From Comamonadaceae bacterium (GTDB taxonomy: Bacteria; Pseudomonadota; Gammaproteobacteria; Burkholderiales; Burkholderiaceae_C), in the NCBI GenBank assembly GCA_027484105.1, contig JAIXUG010000006.1:1-64000 (forward strand): DNA of 64,000 nt. Reading direction: 5' to 3'. Within the stretch, counting starts at the first letter, position 1, and each line of letters begins with the position of its first letter. Below, piece after piece: positions 25,058-35,649 of this stretch. Under the pieces are notes generated by a model that had not been told where the DNA came from, searched no databases, and saw only the letters and a list, made by a program, of their open reading frames with translations. The translations under genes and the position numbers were made by a program.

Positions 25058-26419
25058 TCATGGTGGCGATTTTTTTTCATGACAGGCCCACCACACCAAG
25101 ACCGCAAACATGATGGAGACAGCGCTCAGGGCCAGGCTGCTGCTGATCCAGAACGCATCGACCGAGGGACGTGCTGCCCAGTGCATGAATCCGCCCAAGA
25201 CCGAGGTGTCATAGGCCCAAAGGTAACCGCCATAGAGTCCAAGCCCCCATAAAAATGCCGTGTAAATGAGCAAAGGGGCAACGGTGATGCGGTAGCAGCG
25301 CAGCAAAAAAGCACAGACGGCCTGCACCGCATCGGCCAGGTGATAAACGGCCACCCAGCCCAGCCAAACGATGGCAGCTTGCGCCACCAGGGGGTCATTG
25401 GTGAAAGCGTGGGCGATGTGCTCGCGGCCCAACAGCAACAGGCCAGCGCATGCAAGGGCTGCCCCCATGGCCAAACCAATGCCCATGCCGGCGGCCTGAC
25501 GCGCGCGGCGTGCATCACCTGCGCCCAGCCAATAGCCTGTGCGTGCACTGCTGGCAATGCCCAGCGCCAAAGGCACCATGTACAACAACGCCGCCAAACT
25601 GGCCGCGATCTGGTGGCTGGCAGACGCAACGGAGCCGAGCCGGGCGATGAAAAGCGCCATCAATGTGAAAGAGGTCACCTCCACCATGATGGACAGTCCG
25701 GCGGGTACACCCATTCTCAAAAAACGCCCGATGACAGGCCATTCGATTTTTTCAGGCAGGCGCCACAACTGGTAAGGGCGGTAAATGTCTTGTGTTCTGA
25801 GCAGCCACAGTCCCGTCATCATCATGAGGGTGTTGACCGCCAAGGTGGCCCAAGCGCAGCCCACCACGCCCATGCCCGTCACATCGCCCAGGCCAAAGGT
25901 CAACACCCACGACAGAGGAATTTTGACGAGCAAAGCACCTGCTTGCAGCCAAGTGACCAATCTGGGGTAACCCAAACTTTGGTTGAGCGTGCTGTACATT
26001 CGAAAGAGCAGGGATGGCACCAAGGCAATGGCCAATATGCGCAAATAAGCGCGGACATCGGGCCACAGTTCGGTGGGCACCTGAGTCCAGGACAACCAGG
26101 GGTCTGGATACAACAAGGCCAGCATGCCCAAAGCGGCGGCACCTGCGGCGATGTAGAGGGCCTGCCGCACCGAGCGACCGAACGCCAGTGTGCGGTTGGC
26201 GCCGTGCAACTCCGCCCAAACCGGCAAGAGGGCTTGCAGCATGCCGTTGAGTGCCACATAGATGCTGATGTAAATCGACGAAGCCAGCGACAACACCGCC
26301 AAGGCGTGTGGGCTGTAACGGCCTGCGATGATGGTGTCGGCAACGCCAAAAGCCATCACCGCCAGTTGCCCCACCAGCACGGTGCCGGCATGGCGGCTTA
26401 GGGTGCGCAATTCGGACAT
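25058..26419 (-). CDS. MATE-family efflux transporter
   Basis: A 453-residue polytopic inner-membrane protein with about twelve hydrophobic segments and MATE-type motifs: VLVGQLAVMAFGVADTIIAGRYS at the N-terminus (given in part), VALNGMLQALLP, and in the second half GVPAGLSIMVEVTSFTLMAL and SASHQIAASLAALLYMVPLA. MATE proteins export organic cations or drugs with Na+ or H+; the substrate here cannot be told. The start overlaps the end of the upstream membrane-protein gene by 22 bases, so the two are likely cotranscribed. Confidence 0.85.
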   Translation of the reverse strand: MSELRTLSRHAGTVLVGQLAVMAFGVADTIIAGRYSPHALAVLSLASSIYISIYVALNGMLQALLPVWAELHGANRTLAFGRSVRQALYIAAGAAALGMLALLYPDPWLSWTQVPTELWPDVRAYLRILAIALVPSLLFRMYSTLNQSLGYPRLVTWLQAGALLVKIPLSWVLTFGLGDVTGMGVVGCAWATLAVNTLMMMTGLWLLRTQDIYRPYQLWRLPEKIEWPVIGRFLRMGVPAGLSIMVEVTSFTLMALFIARLGSVASASHQIAASLAALLYMVPLALGIASSARTGYWLGAGDARRARQAAGMGIGLAMGAALACAGLLLLGREHIAHAFTNDPLVAQAAIVWLGWVAVYHLADAVQAVCAFLLRCYRITVAPLLIYTAFLWGLGLYGGYLWAYDTSVLGGFMHWAARPSVDAFWISSSLALSAVSIMFAVLVWWACHEKKSPP

Positions 26420-28122
26420 GCGTCGGGCGTGGGTCTGAAAATCAGCAGGCTTTCACTGCGATCGCCCAGGCGTTGGGCCTTGCCCGTCAGGGCCCAGCCC
26501 CATGTCTGGAGTTTGTCATTCAACAAGGGCAAGTTGCGCTCGTCCATGACCAGCCAAGGGCAGTCTTGGCTGGGTGACTGAGCCGCCTGGAGTCGCACTT
26601 GCGCATGAAACAGCAGCGCAGCGCCTTGGGCCTGGGTGATGCCAGCGTATTGCAAGCAGGAGGCAGGGCCGGTGACCAACTGCACTTTTTGCACCATGGG
26701 CCCCAGGCTCCGTGCGTGGTTGAGTAGGGGCAGCCACAGCGTCATGAGCAACAGCCAGCACAGCACTGCGCCTGCGGCAGGCAAGACCATGCTTTTCCAA
26801 ATCGCAGCCCTGTGGCGGCCGATGCGCCATTTGACCAGCCATGCCCAAGCCAGCGTTGCCACCAAGGCCAAAGTGAAGGCGACGGCCGAAAATTCCGGCA
26901 GAAATCCAGGCGCAAGTTTGGCGACATTGGCAGCCGGTTTGGCCGGGAAACCGGTTTGCATGGCGACCCAGATGACCCAAATCGAGAGTGCGCAAAAACT
27001 GAAAAACAGCAATGTGAACCAATCGATCCAGGCCCCCAAACTGCGGCGCAAGGTGGGCAGGGCGAAAGCCGCCAAAGCGGCGATGCCGGGCAGGGCCAAC
27101 AAGAGTGCGCTGTCAGACAGGCCCGTCAACCAAGTGGCCACCAGCGGCACCACGATGAACCACAAGGGCAAAGCCAGATGGGGGAAACGCCAGCCTCGAG
27201 ACAGTTGTGAGCGCCAGCGCCACAAAGACCATCCCGCCAAGGGCCAGGCAGGCCAGGTGAACCACAAGATCAGTTTGCCCAATGCACCCAGATCGAGCAG
27301 GGTGTGGGTCTGCACACGCCAACGCCACAGGTCCAGATAGCCTGAGGTGGTCATGCACAACAAACACAACAAGGCCAGCAGTCCCAGATCGAGCATGCGC
27401 AGACGACTTTGCGCGGGGTCGATTTGGCCGAGTGCTTTCAAAAGCGAGCCACCGACACCCAGCCACAGCGCAATGCTGGGCGCGCCTGAGAGCGTCAGGC
27501 CGACCATGCCCAAGCCGACCGTGACGCCGCTGAACAAACGCCAGCGGGGCAGGGTCGACAAACCGGCAAAAATCAGGGAAGAAAAACACAGTTGACTCAA
27601 TGCCGGTGTGGCCTCGTGGGCCAGTCGGGCCAAGCCCAGACAAGCCAGCAAAGCGAGCAAACCGCCGTCGGCCAAGGCCCGCGCGTAGTCCACGGGCTTG
27701 GCTTCACCCCCAAATGCAAAAGCCACAGGCTGGGCTGCAGGGTGTCTGGCCAAAGCATAGACCGCATACCAGGTTGCGGCGAGTGTGGAGGCCAGCATCG
27801 CAACAAATGGCAAGCGCGCAAAGGTGTCCTCCCACCCGTTGGGAGCCACACTCAAAAAGGCGGCGCCAAGCCAGTAGGGCAACAAGGCCAGTTGCTGATC
27901 GTGTTGTCCCAACAAGCTCGGGCGAAACCAATTGGCGACTTCTCCCAAGTTGGGTTGGGCCAGTTGCAGCATGTAACCCAAGGCCTCCAGGTCTTGGGAT
28001 TTCCAAGGCTCGCGTCCCCAAAAGCCGGGCAACACGTAGGCGGCGCACAGCAGCAGCAGGGCCAGACGCGGCAGCCTGCGAACAGCACTTTGGGCAACGA
28101 TGGCAGGTGTAGGGTGATTCAC
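26398..28122 (-). CDS. Polytopic membrane protein, ArnT/PMT-like (GT39-type) glycosyltransferase candidate
   Basis: About 574 residues with roughly ten or more hydrophobic segments. Near the N-terminus GFWGREPWKSQDLEALGYM resembles the first periplasmic loop of ArnT/PMT-type glycosyltransferases, which use lipid-linked sugars to modify lipids or proteins on the periplasmic side. The C-terminal ~110 residues are soluble and hold a short Cys motif (DACPNCAP). A GTG at 28122 is taken as the start; the frame continues upstream only to a TTG lying in the rpmE terminator. No clear ribosome binding site was seen. The glycosyltransferase assignment is moderate. Confidence 0.6.
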   Translation of the reverse strand: MNHPTPAIVAQSAVRRLPRLALLLLCAAYVLPGFWGREPWKSQDLEALGYMLQLAQPNLGEVANWFRPSLLGQHDQQLALLPYWLGAAFLSVAPNGWEDTFARLPFVAMLASTLAATWYAVYALARHPAAQPVAFAFGGEAKPVDYARALADGGLLALLACLGLARLAHEATPALSQLCFSSLIFAGLSTLPRWRLFSGVTVGLGMVGLTLSGAPSIALWLGVGGSLLKALGQIDPAQSRLRMLDLGLLALLCLLCMTTSGYLDLWRWRVQTHTLLDLGALGKLILWFTWPAWPLAGWSLWRWRSQLSRGWRFPHLALPLWFIVVPLVATWLTGLSDSALLLALPGIAALAAFALPTLRRSLGAWIDWFTLLFFSFCALSIWVIWVAMQTGFPAKPAANVAKLAPGFLPEFSAVAFTLALVATLAWAWLVKWRIGRHRAAIWKSMVLPAAGAVLCWLLLMTLWLPLLNHARSLGPMVQKVQLVTGPASCLQYAGITQAQGAALLFHAQVRLQAAQSPSQDCPWLVMDERNLPLLNDKLQTWGWALTGKAQRLGDRSESLLIFRPTPDACPNCAP

Positions 28123-28222
28123 TGGGCGTGTGGAGAGCGGCAGGGCAGGGTGGCCACGTTTTAGACGTATTTTAAAAAACCGGGAGCGCCTGATCAGCGC
28201 TGAACATCTGGCTTGGCCATGC

Positions 28223-28256
28223 AAAAAGGGCAGGCCGGTTGCCCGGGCTGCCCTTT
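28223..28256 (-). terminator. Rho-independent terminator of rpmE2
   Basis: On the minus strand AAAGGGCAG (28256-28248) pairs with CTGCCCTTT (28233-28225) and is followed by T residues, 20 bp past the rpmE2 stop. Confidence 0.8.
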
Positions 28257-28275
28257 GGGGACACCAATGCGCGAA

Positions 28276-28539
28276 TTACTTGGCGATGGTGGTGGTCTTG
28301 CCGAAACGGTTGCGGAACTTCTCCACGCGACCGCCCATGTTGTCGACCGACTTTTGGGTGCCGGTGTAGAAGGGGTGCGACTCGCTGGTGGTGTCCAGCT
28401 TGTACAGAGGCAACTCGCGGCCGTCTTCCATGGTGATCATTTCTTTGGTGTTGGCGCATGAACGGGTCACGAACTTGAAACCATTGGACATGTCTTGGAA
28501 GCAAATTTCACGGTAGTTGGGGTGAATGCCGTCTTTCAT
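28276..28539 (-). CDS. rpmE2: 50S ribosomal protein L31 type B
   Basis: An 87-residue L31. It begins [16 protein letters not shown] and lacks the paired CxxC zinc ribbon of type A L31, having only isolated Cys residues; [20 protein letters not shown] is the type B signature. AAAGGATTT ahead of ATG is the likely ribosome binding site. It lies 85 bp downstream of rho on the same strand and ends at a strong terminator. Type B, zinc-free L31 is often the form used under zinc shortage, but in many betaproteobacteria it is the only copy. Confidence 0.95.
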   Translation of the reverse strand: MKDGIHPNYREICFQDMSNGFKFVTRSCANTKEMITMEDGRELPLYKLDTTSESHPFYTGTQKSVDNMGGRVEKFRNRFGKTTTIAK

Positions 28540-28624
28540 GGGGAAATCCTTTTTCTTTCGCTACGGTAGCCACTCTTCAGCCTATCTGAGAGCACTTTCC
28601 GCAAAACCTGTGGATTATAGGGCA

Positions 28625-29887
28625 TCAGCCGCCGCGACGCATCATTTCGAAGAACTCGGAGTTGTTCTTGGTGGCCTTCATGCTCTTCAAGACCATCTCC
28701 ATCGCCTCGATTTCGTCCATGTTGTACATGAATTGGCGCAGGATGCGGGTTTTTTGCAGCACCTCGGGCTGGAGCAGCATTTCTTCGCGGCGGGTACCGC
28801 TTCGGTTCAAGTTGATGGCCGGGAACACGCGTTTTTCGTACAGGCGGCGCTCCAGGTGAATCTCGCAGTTGCCGGTGCCCTTGAATTCTTCAAAGATCAC
28901 CTCGTCCATGCGGCTGCCGGTATCGACCAGGGCTGTGGCGATGATGGTCAAACTGCCGCCCTCTTCGACATTGCGGGCGGCACCGAAGAAGCGCTTGGGG
29001 CGTTGCAAGGCGTTGGCGTCCACACCGCCCGACAGCACTTTGCCGGACGATGGCACCACGTTGTTGTAGGCGCGGGCCAGTCGGGTGATCGAGTCGAGCA
29101 GGATCACCACGTCTTTTTTCAGCTCGACCAGACGCTTGGCGCGCTCAATCACCATCTCGGCCACGTGCACGTGGCGTGAAGCGGGTTCGTCAAAAGTGGA
29201 GGAGATCACTTCGCCGCGCACGCTGCGCTGCATTTCGGTCACTTCTTCCGGACGCTCGTCCACCAGCAACACCATGAGGTGCACATCGGGGTAATTGGCG
29301 GTGATGGCGTGGGCGATCTGCTGCATCATCACCGTCTTGCCCGACTTGGGCTGGGCCACGATCAGCGCGCGCTGACCACGGCCGAGCGGGGCGATGATGT
29401 CGATCACGCGGGCGGTGATGTTCTCGTCACCCTTGATGTCACGCTCCAAACGCATCTGCTCTTTGGGGAACAGGGGCGTCAGGTTCTCAAACATGACTTT
29501 GTGTTTGTTGTTCTCGGGCAGGTCGTCGTTGACCTTGTCCAGCTTGGTCAGGGCAAAGTAGCGCTCGCCGTCTTTGGGGATGCGCACTTCGCCTTCAATC
29601 ATGTCACCCGTGTGCAGGTTGAAGCGCCGCACTTGGCTGGGACTGATGTAGATGTCGTCAGTGCTGGCCGTATAGCTGGAGTCCGGGCTGCGCAAAAAAC
29701 CAAAGCCGTCGGGCAGGATTTCCAGCACGCCATCAGCAAACACCTGTTCGCCCGCTTTGGCGCGCTTTTTGATGATGGCAAACATCAGCTCCTGTTTGCG
29801 CATGCGACCGGTGTTCTCGATTTCGAGTGCGTCGGCTTGCTTCAGGAGTTCGGACACATGAAGTGCCTTGAGTTCGTTCAAATGCAT
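28625..29887 (-). CDS. rho: Transcription termination factor Rho
   Basis: A 420-residue Rho. The RNA-binding N-terminal domain has [16 protein letters not shown] and the cold-shock-like part [18 protein letters not shown]; the RecA-like motor has Walker [18 protein letters not shown], Walker [17 protein letters not shown], and the Q/R loops [20 protein letters not shown]. It is full length compared with E. coli Rho (419). It lies between trxA and rpmE2 on the same strand, but trxA has its own terminator. Confidence 0.98.
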   Translation of the reverse strand: MHLNELKALHVSELLKQADALEIENTGRMRKQELMFAIIKKRAKAGEQVFADGVLEILPDGFGFLRSPDSSYTASTDDIYISPSQVRRFNLHTGDMIEGEVRIPKDGERYFALTKLDKVNDDLPENNKHKVMFENLTPLFPKEQMRLERDIKGDENITARVIDIIAPLGRGQRALIVAQPKSGKTVMMQQIAHAITANYPDVHLMVLLVDERPEEVTEMQRSVRGEVISSTFDEPASRHVHVAEMVIERAKRLVELKKDVVILLDSITRLARAYNNVVPSSGKVLSGGVDANALQRPKRFFGAARNVEEGGSLTIIATALVDTGSRMDEVIFEEFKGTGNCEIHLERRLYEKRVFPAINLNRSGTRREEMLLQPEVLQKTRILRQFMYNMDEIEAMEMVLKSMKATKNNSEFFEMMRRGG

Positions 29888-30062
29888 GGAAATGGGCCTG
29901 TGGCAAATCGGTTCGATGTGAACCGTTGAGAGAAAAAAGCGGGTGGAATGTTATGGACCGAAAGATGCCCGGGTTTGGGGGCGGTGCCTGGCGGTCATGT
30001 GGGGCGCTGATCCCTGTTCGGGATGCCTGAGAGAAATTATGACAGGTTTTGGACTGTCCCCG

Positions 30063-30090
30063 AAAGAAAAACCGGACCCATCGGGTCCGG
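30063..30090 (-). terminator. Rho-independent terminator of trxA
   Basis: On the minus strand CCGGACCC (30090-30083) pairs with GGGTCCGG (30079-30072), followed by TTTTTCTTT. Confidence 0.85.
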
Positions 30091-30131
30091 CGTATGCTGG
30101 CGCACCCGATGGGGCATGCCTGGCAGGAGTC

Positions 30132-30464
30132 TCAGGCCAGTTGTTGATCGATGAAGGCTGTGAGTTGAGACTTGCTCATGGCGCCGACTTTCGTGGCCGC
30201 CAGTTGGCCGCCCTTGAAAATCATCAAGGTGGGGATGCCGCGGATGCCGAATTTGGCAGGGATGTCACGGTTGTCGTCCACATTCATCTTGGTGATTTGA
30301 AGTTTGCCCTCGTAAGCGTTGGCGACTTCGTCCAGAATCGGCGCGATCATTTTGCAAGGGCCACACCACTCGGCCCAAAAATCGACCACCACAGGTTGGC
30401 TGGACTGGAGCACGTCGGCTTCAAATGTGGCATCGGTAATGTGTTTGATCAAATCGCTGGCCAT
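30132..30464 (-). CDS. trxA: Thioredoxin 1
   Basis: A 110-residue thioredoxin with the redox motif [16 protein letters not shown], the structural Asp in VVDFWAEW, and the cis-Pro region [15 protein letters not shown]. It reduces disulfides in cytoplasmic proteins with thioredoxin reductase. The start at 30464 is set by AAGGAAAAGG just upstream; the frame extends further but without similarity. It is divergent from the flavoprotein gene. Confidence 0.97.
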   Translation of the reverse strand: MASDLIKHITDATFEADVLQSSQPVVVDFWAEWCGPCKMIAPILDEVANAYEGKLQITKMNVDDNRDIPAKFGIRGIPTLMIFKGGQLAATKVGAMSKSQLTAFIDQQLA

Positions 30465-30568
30465 GGCCTTTTCCTTGTGAACAATGAAGATACAGCTAAA
30501 GTTAATGCTATTTTGACAGAAACTGGTTGCTCTTGTGCCATGAGTCGCACCGGCCTGGCCCCCATCCG

Positions 30569-31879
30569 ATGACACTTTTGAACCCCACCCTTTTTTTGGA
30601 AGAGCCTCCCGCACTGCAGGTGGATGTGGCCATCGTGGGGGGAGGCCCTGCAGGGTTGATGGCGGCTGAAGTCTTGTCCCGTGCCGGCATTGCGGTGCAT
30701 TTGTTTGATGCCATGCCCTCAGTGGGGCGCAAATTTTTGCTGGCTGGCAAAGGGGGCTTGAACTTGACCCATTCTGAGTCCTCCGAGCTGTTTAGAACCC
30801 GGTTCGGGCAACGCCAATCGGCCGTGGCCAATTGGTTGAACGCAATGGATGCCCAGGCCATCCGAGATTGGGCCCATGGTTTGGGGGTCAAGACTTTTGT
30901 CGGAACGTCCGGTCGTGTTTTCCCTGAAGAAATGAAAGCTGCGCCTTTGCTCAGGGCCTGGTTACACCGATTGCGCCACCCTTCGGTGGGCGTGCCCGTG
31001 CAGTTTCACATGCGCCACCGTTGGCGGGGGTGGTTGGGTGATGCCTTGGTGTTTGAGCCCACAGGTGTTGCAGGTGTCCGTCGGGTGCAGGCCAAGGCGA
31101 CCTTGCTCGCTTTGGGTGGGGCCAGTTGGCCCCATTTGGGCTCGGACGGTGCATGGGTGCCGTTATTGGCTGAAAAAGGTGTTCCGTTGGCGCCCTTGCA
31201 AGCGGCCAATTGTGGTTTTGATGTGATGGGGCGAGAAGGGCAAGGCTGGACCGCCAGGTTTGCTGAGAAGTTTGCCGGTCAACCCTTGAAGTCAGTGACT
31301 TTGAGGGTGGATGCTGGTCCCCAACATCCCCCCCATGCCGCCCCCAGGTTCTTCAGGCAGGGAGAGTTTGTCATCACCCAAACGGGCGTGGAGGGCAGCT
31401 TGGTCTATGCCGCCGGGGCCCATCTGCGGGAGGACTTGAACCTTGGCGCTGCCCATTTTTCGCTGGATTTGTTGCCCCACCTGACGCCCGAGAAGGTGCT
31501 GACCGAGGTCAGTTGGCCGCGTGGCAGCAAGAGTTTGTCCAGCCACCTCAAAAGCCGCTTGGGTGTGGAGGGGGTCAAGATGGGTCTGGTTTACGAGTTG
31601 TGTTCTGCAGCACAGCTGGCCGACCCGCAAACACTGGCTTTCTCGCTGAAAAACCTCAAGGTTTCCCTGAAAAAAGCTCGATCAGTGGCAGAGGCCATCA
31701 GCACGGCGGGTGGGGTGATGTTCGAGGGTTTGAGCCCGGACTTGATGCTGAGTGCGCAACCGGGGGTTTATTGCGCAGGCGAAATGCTGGACTGGGAAGC
31801 GCCCACAGGGGGGTATTTGTTGACGGCCAGTTTGGCCAGCGGTTGGCGTGCGGGGCAGGGTATTTTGACAAATTTCTAA
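30569..31879 (+). CDS. HI0933/YhiN-family NAD(P)/FAD-dependent oxidoreductase
   Basis: A 436-residue flavoprotein with the dinucleotide-binding motif [17 protein letters not shown] at the N-terminus, [18 protein letters not shown] typical of the HI0933 family, and a C-terminal FAD motif ([20 protein letters not shown]). Family members are soluble; the physiological substrate is unknown. I chose ATG 30569 because the conserved region starts soon after. The upstream region is shared with the divergent trxA. Confidence 0.85.
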   Translation: MTLLNPTLFLEEPPALQVDVAIVGGGPAGLMAAEVLSRAGIAVHLFDAMPSVGRKFLLAGKGGLNLTHSESSELFRTRFGQRQSAVANWLNAMDAQAIRDWAHGLGVKTFVGTSGRVFPEEMKAAPLLRAWLHRLRHPSVGVPVQFHMRHRWRGWLGDALVFEPTGVAGVRRVQAKATLLALGGASWPHLGSDGAWVPLLAEKGVPLAPLQAANCGFDVMGREGQGWTARFAEKFAGQPLKSVTLRVDAGPQHPPHAAPRFFRQGEFVITQTGVEGSLVYAAGAHLREDLNLGAAHFSLDLLPHLTPEKVLTEVSWPRGSKSLSSHLKSRLGVEGVKMGLVYELCSAAQLADPQTLAFSLKNLKVSLKKARSVAEAISTAGGVMFEGLSPDLMLSAQPGVYCAGEMLDWEAPTGGYLLTASLASGWRAGQGILTNF

Positions 31880-31964
31880 CAATTTCATACAAATCTTGTC
31901 GGCGGCTGCGATCACTGCTGCGTTGATGTTGGGCGAATTCATTCATTCCAACCCAGAGGTCGAC

Positions 31965-32261
31965 ATGACGCCAGAAGCCACTCAGGAATACCAGCGTGCC
32001 ATTGAAGAGGCAGCCAATGCCTTTATGAAAGTGATGAGCTTGCGGGGGTTTTCCGTCAGGGATTACCCGCATAACTTTGTGGCGCAAATGGCCAACAACA
32101 CCCGTTTGGCTTTTGAGGCCGATCGACAAGGCCCCCATGTCAGAGCCGATGCGCTGGTCGCTGACATGTTGAAGATGGCGACACGCCCATCGGCACCGCA
32201 GGTGGCGGTCACCCCAGAAAAGAAACGCCCTTTTGTCGCACTGAGCCGTCGTTTGGCCTGA
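31965..32261 (+). CDS. Small conserved-looking hypothetical protein
   Basis: A 98-residue, mostly helical protein (TPEATQEYQRAIEEAANAF) with a basic, proline-containing tail (PEKKRPFVALSRRLA). I do not recognise a family. ATG 31965 has GAGG 5 bases upstream; an earlier in-frame ATG at 31926 lacks such a site. It lies 85 bases after the flavoprotein gene on the same strand and before the SRP RNA gene on the other. No signal peptide or membrane segment. Confidence 0.6.
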   Translation: MTPEATQEYQRAIEEAANAFMKVMSLRGFSVRDYPHNFVAQMANNTRLAFEADRQGPHVRADALVADMLKMATRPSAPQVAVTPEKKRPFVALSRRLA

Positions 32262-32345
32262 TTCTGGAAGGGCATGCACCGGGATCGTTCAACCCGGGGC
32301 GCATGCAGCAAGGGCTTGCTTCGCAGCCCTTGACAGCAATAAGGT

Positions 32346-32439
32346 GACGAGCCTTGACCCCGGCACTGGATTCACAGTTAGGGCTGCTTGGTTCCCCACC
32401 TGACCCGGTTGGCCGCTTCACCATGCGGGAAGGCCCGTC
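32346..32439 (-). ncRNA. ffs: Signal recognition particle RNA (4.5S, small bacterial type)
   Basis: Read on the minus strand, positions about 32412-32377 contain GGGTCAGGTGGGGAAC followed by CAAGCAGCCC, the conserved apical domain of bacterial SRP RNA that binds Ffh (compare GGTCAGGTCCGGAAGGAAGCAGC in E. coli). The ends GACGGGCCTT (5') and AAGGCTCGTC (3') pair to close the hairpin, which sets the boundaries to within a few bases. A location beside dnaX fits betaproteobacterial gene order. This accounts for most of the 332-bp gap between protein genes. Confidence 0.9.
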
Positions 32440-32593
32440 GGTTGACATTGTAGGCCAGCTTGTCGTGGCCCTTGGATCCCTCAGAGGTTTTTCACACAGA
32501 CAAGCGCCCTGACTGGATGGCGCATGGGCCCTGGGGCGGGCCAGTCCGGTTCGCCAATGCCACACCGATGGCGAGCCGATAGAATCAGCCCCC

Positions 32594-34528
32594 ATGTCTT
32601 ACCTTGTTCTCGCGCGCAAATACCGCCCCCGCAATTTCACCGAAATGGTGGGGCAAGAGCACGTGGTGCAAGCCCTGACCAATGCCTTGGTGCAGCAACG
32701 TCTGCACCACGCTTATTTGTTCACCGGCACCCGGGGGGTGGGCAAGACCACCGTCTCGCGCATTTTGGCCAAGTCGCTCAACTGTCAGGGCGCAGACGGG
32801 CAAGGCGGCATCACCGCCGAACCCTGTGGCGTGTGCCAAGCGTGCCGCGACATCGATGCCGGACGCTTTGTGGATTACACAGAGTTGGATGCGGCCTCGA
32901 ACCGGGGCGTGGACGAGGTGCAGAGTCTGTTGGAGCAGGCGGTTTACAAACCTGTCCAAGGGCGCTTCAAGGTCTTCATGATCGACGAAGTGCACATGCT
33001 GACCAACACCGCGTTCAACGCGATGTTGAAGACCCTGGAAGAGCCCCCTGAATATTTGAAGTTCGTGCTGGCCACGACCGACCCGCAAAAAGTGCCTGTG
33101 ACGGTGCTCTCGCGTTGCCTGCAGTTCAACCTGCGCCCCATGGCCCCCGAGACGGTGTTTGAACACTTGACCCAGGTGCTGGCCGCCGAACAGCTGAGCG
33201 CCGAGCCTTTGGCCTTGCGTCTGTTGGCCCGTGCTGCACGCGGCTCCATGCGCGACGCGCTGAGCCTGACCGACCAGGCCATTGCCTTTGGCAACGGCCA
33301 GCTGCAAGAAGCCGGTGTGCGCCAGATGCTGGGCAGCGTGGACCGCAGCCATGTGCTGCACATGATCCGCGCCCTGGCCGAGGGCGACGGCGCAGCGGTG
33401 GTGAACCAAGTCAATGCCCTGCGCCTGCAAGGTGTGTCGGCCGCCGCCACGCTGGAAGACATGGCCATGCTGCTGCAGCGCATGGCCGTGATGCAGATGG
33501 TGCCCAGCATGGCGCAAGACGGTGAAGACCCCGACACCCTGGGCCTGGCCGATCTGGCCCAAACCATGCCTGCCGAAGAAACCCAATTGCTCTACAGCCT
33601 GTGCCTGCACGGGCGCACCGAGCTGGGCCTGGCCCCGGACGAGTACGCGGCCCTGACCATGGTGCTGTTGCGCTTGTTGGCCTTCAAGCCCCCAGCGGGA
33701 TCGGCTGAAAAAAAAAGCCCACTGACCCGCCCACAGCCCGTCACTGAGCCCCGCAGGCCCAACGCGATCACCGCCTCAGCTCCCCAGAGTACACCCGAAC
33801 TTGCTGCGCGCAACGCAGTCCTGCCACCTCCGGCTGGTCCGGCGACTGCGCCTTTGGCTCCAACACCTGTCACGGCACCTGTTCAGGCGCGCGCGCCAGT
33901 GCCAGAGCCACCAGCCCTTGTTGATCAGGCCCTCACCGAACCACCGCCTTGGGAAGACTGGCCCGACACCAACGACGAGGTCGATGCTCAGCGCAGCGCA
34001 ATGGCGGTGAGCTTGCACGATGTGCCAGTACCAGAGGCGGCCCACGCGGCCTCCACTGTGCGCACTTTGCCCGTGCGAGAGGTCATGCCTTCGCAGCGTG
34101 CCGATGTGCCCATGCAGGCTGGGCCCGCCACTGTGCAAGCCACGCCCGAAGGCGATGTGTGGCTGGAGGTGGTGCAAAGTCTGATGGCGCAAGACGCCAT
34201 CACCGCCTTGGTGCGCGAGCTGGCCCAGCAGTCGCAGCTGTTGGCACGCGATGCAGACCAATGGCAGCTGCGCGTGGAGCGCGAGACCCTCAACCACCCG
34301 GCCAGCCGCGAACGCTTGCAAGCAGCTTTGCAGGCTGCAGGTCATGGCCATGTCAAACTGGGCATCGAAATTGGCCCCGTGACCGACAGCCCTGCCAAGC
34401 GACTGGCTGCCAAAGCCGCCGAAAAAATGGTGGCCGCCAAGGCGCTGATTGAAAACGACCCGCTGGTCCAGGCCATGGTGCGCGACTTTGGCGCCAGAAT
34501 CGTGCCCGGCAGCATCCAGATCATTTGA
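32594..34528 (+). CDS. dnaX: DNA polymerase III subunits gamma and tau
   Basis: A 644-residue clamp-loader ATPase: Walker [21 protein letters not shown], zinc-binding Cys ([10 protein letters not shown]), DEVHML Walker B, and SRC motif LSRCLQFNL, as in all DnaX. After residue ~370 comes a Pro/Ala-rich linker and a C-terminal tau domain ([19 protein letters not shown]). A run of nine A at 33708-33716 in the linker could yield the short gamma form (see findings). It is followed by ybaB and recR in the conserved dnaX-ybaB-recR order. Confidence 0.97.
   Translation: MSYLVLARKYRPRNFTEMVGQEHVVQALTNALVQQRLHHAYLFTGTRGVGKTTVSRILAKSLNCQGADGQGGITAEPCGVCQACRDIDAGRFVDYTELDAASNRGVDEVQSLLEQAVYKPVQGRFKVFMIDEVHMLTNTAFNAMLKTLEEPPEYLKFVLATTDPQKVPVTVLSRCLQFNLRPMAPETVFEHLTQVLAAEQLSAEPLALRLLARAARGSMRDALSLTDQAIAFGNGQLQEAGVRQMLGSVDRSHVLHMIRALAEGDGAAVVNQVNALRLQGVSAAATLEDMAMLLQRMAVMQMVPSMAQDGEDPDTLGLADLAQTMPAEETQLLYSLCLHGRTELGLAPDEYAALTMVLLRLLAFKPPAGSAEKKSPLTRPQPVTEPRRPNAITASAPQSTPELAARNAVLPPPAGPATAPLAPTPVTAPVQARAPVPEPPALVDQALTEPPPWEDWPDTNDEVDAQRSAMAVSLHDVPVPEAAHAASTVRTLPVREVMPSQRADVPMQAGPATVQATPEGDVWLEVVQSLMAQDAITALVRELAQQSQLLARDADQWQLRVERETLNHPASRERLQAALQAAGHGHVKLGIEIGPVTDSPAKRLAAKAAEKMVAAKALIENDPLVQAMVRDFGARIVPGSIQII
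33708..33716 (+). other. Nine-A slippage site in dnaX (candidate gamma-subunit frameshift)
   Basis: Nine consecutive A follow codon 371 (GAA AAA AAA AGC). A -1 shift reaches TGA after a 384-residue product; a +1 shift gives a stop after 376 residues. Both fall at the domain III/IV junction where gamma ends in other bacteria. Confidence 0.55.
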
Positions 34529-34569
34529 CATTGATCCCCCCCACATCCACTCTGATCGAAGGAAACCCC

Positions 34570-34893
34570 ATGTTCAACAAAGGACAACTCGCTGGCTTGA
34601 TGAAACAAGCCCAAGCCATGCAGGACAACCTGAAAAAAGCCCAGGACGAACTCGCATTCGTTGAAGTGGAAGGTCAGTCCGGCTCGGGCATGGTCAAGGT
34701 GCTGATGACCTGCAAACACAATGTGCGCCGCGTGACCATCGACCCCAGCTTGCTGGCCGACGACAAGGACATGCTGGAAGACCTGGTGGCCGCCGCCTTC
34801 AACGATGCCGTGCGCATGGCCGAAGAAGTCTCGCAGCAAAAAATGGGCAAGCTCACTGCTGGTTTGCCACCGGGCATGAAGCTGCCTTTCTGA
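34570..34893 (+). CDS. ybaB: YbaB/EbfC-family nucleoid-associated protein
   Basis: A 107-residue YbaB: starts [18 protein letters not shown], with [20 protein letters not shown], and ends near [10 protein letters not shown] as family members do. It is a dimeric DNA-binding protein, often encoded between dnaX and recR. AAGGAAA ahead of ATG 34570 sets the start. recR follows after 10 bases. Confidence 0.95.
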   Translation: MFNKGQLAGLMKQAQAMQDNLKKAQDELAFVEVEGQSGSGMVKVLMTCKHNVRRVTIDPSLLADDKDMLEDLVAAAFNDAVRMAEEVSQQKMGKLTAGLPPGMKLPF

Positions 34894-34903
34894 GCGCCTG
34901 AAC

Positions 34904-35494
34904 ATGGCCGACACCCACGCCCTTGCCACACTGGTGCAAGCCCTCAAGGGCTTGCCGGGGGTGGGCATCAAGTCGGCCCAGCGCATGGCCTTTCAGCTGT
35001 TGCAAAACGACCGGGCCACGGCCAGGCAACTGGCGGCGGCTTTGGACAATGCCGTTCAGAAGATTCGCCATTGCGCCTGTTGCCACACCTTCACCGAATC
35101 GGAACTGTGCGACACCTGCCTGGACGACACCCGTGACCGCACCCAGCTGTGCGTGATCGAAACCCCGGCCGACCAGTCGGCCATTGAGCGCACGGGCACC
35201 TACCGGGGCTTGTACTTTGTGCTGATGGGCAAGCTCAGCCCGCTCGACGGCATCGGCCCGCACGACATCGGCCTGGCCAAGCTCAAGCAGCGCGTGGGCG
35301 ATGGCGTCTTGGTCGAGGTGATCTTGGCGACCAACTTCACCGCCGAGGGCGAGGCCACCGCCCATGTGATTTCTGAAATGATCCGCCAGCAAGGCCTGCG
35401 CGTGACGCGCCTGGCCCGTGGCGTGCCCGCTGGCAGCGAGCTGGAATATGTGGACCTGGGCACCATCGCCCACGCGCTGGTCGACCGGCGCTGA
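34904..35494 (+). CDS. recR: Recombination mediator RecR
   Basis: A 196-residue RecR with helix-hairpin-helix [17 protein letters not shown], the four-Cys zinc finger [16 protein letters not shown], a Toprim domain ([17 protein letters not shown]) and a Walker-B-like C-terminal region ([19 protein letters not shown]). It loads RecA at gaps with RecF/RecO. Last gene of the dnaX cluster; the next 155 bp hold nothing I can identify except the ribosome binding site of the following gene. Confidence 0.97.
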   Translation: MADTHALATLVQALKGLPGVGIKSAQRMAFQLLQNDRATARQLAAALDNAVQKIRHCACCHTFTESELCDTCLDDTRDRTQLCVIETPADQSAIERTGTYRGLYFVLMGKLSPLDGIGPHDIGLAKLKQRVGDGVLVEVILATNFTAEGEATAHVISEMIRQQGLRVTRLARGVPAGSELEYVDLGTIAHALVDRR

Positions 35495-35649
35495 ACATCT
35501 GCCCAGCTTGCGCTGACCTTTTGCTCGGCGCTCATGCAGGCAGGGGCTAGCTGCAATCCATTACGTGAAAACCCGCTTGGGAACATTCCCGATGTGCAAA
35601 ACAGGGGGCCTGCTTATGCTTGAGGCAATTTCTTGCAGGAGTATTCCCG

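Noticed and set aside
28123-28224. N-terminal extension of the ArnT/PMT-like protein
   Set aside because: It begins at a TTG inside the rpmE2 terminator hairpin and has no ribosome binding site.
32309-32332. Perfect 8-bp inverted repeat (CAAGGGCT/AGCCCTTG) as a terminator
   Set aside because: No T tract follows on either strand. It may be an SRP RNA 3' flanking structure, but that cannot be supported.
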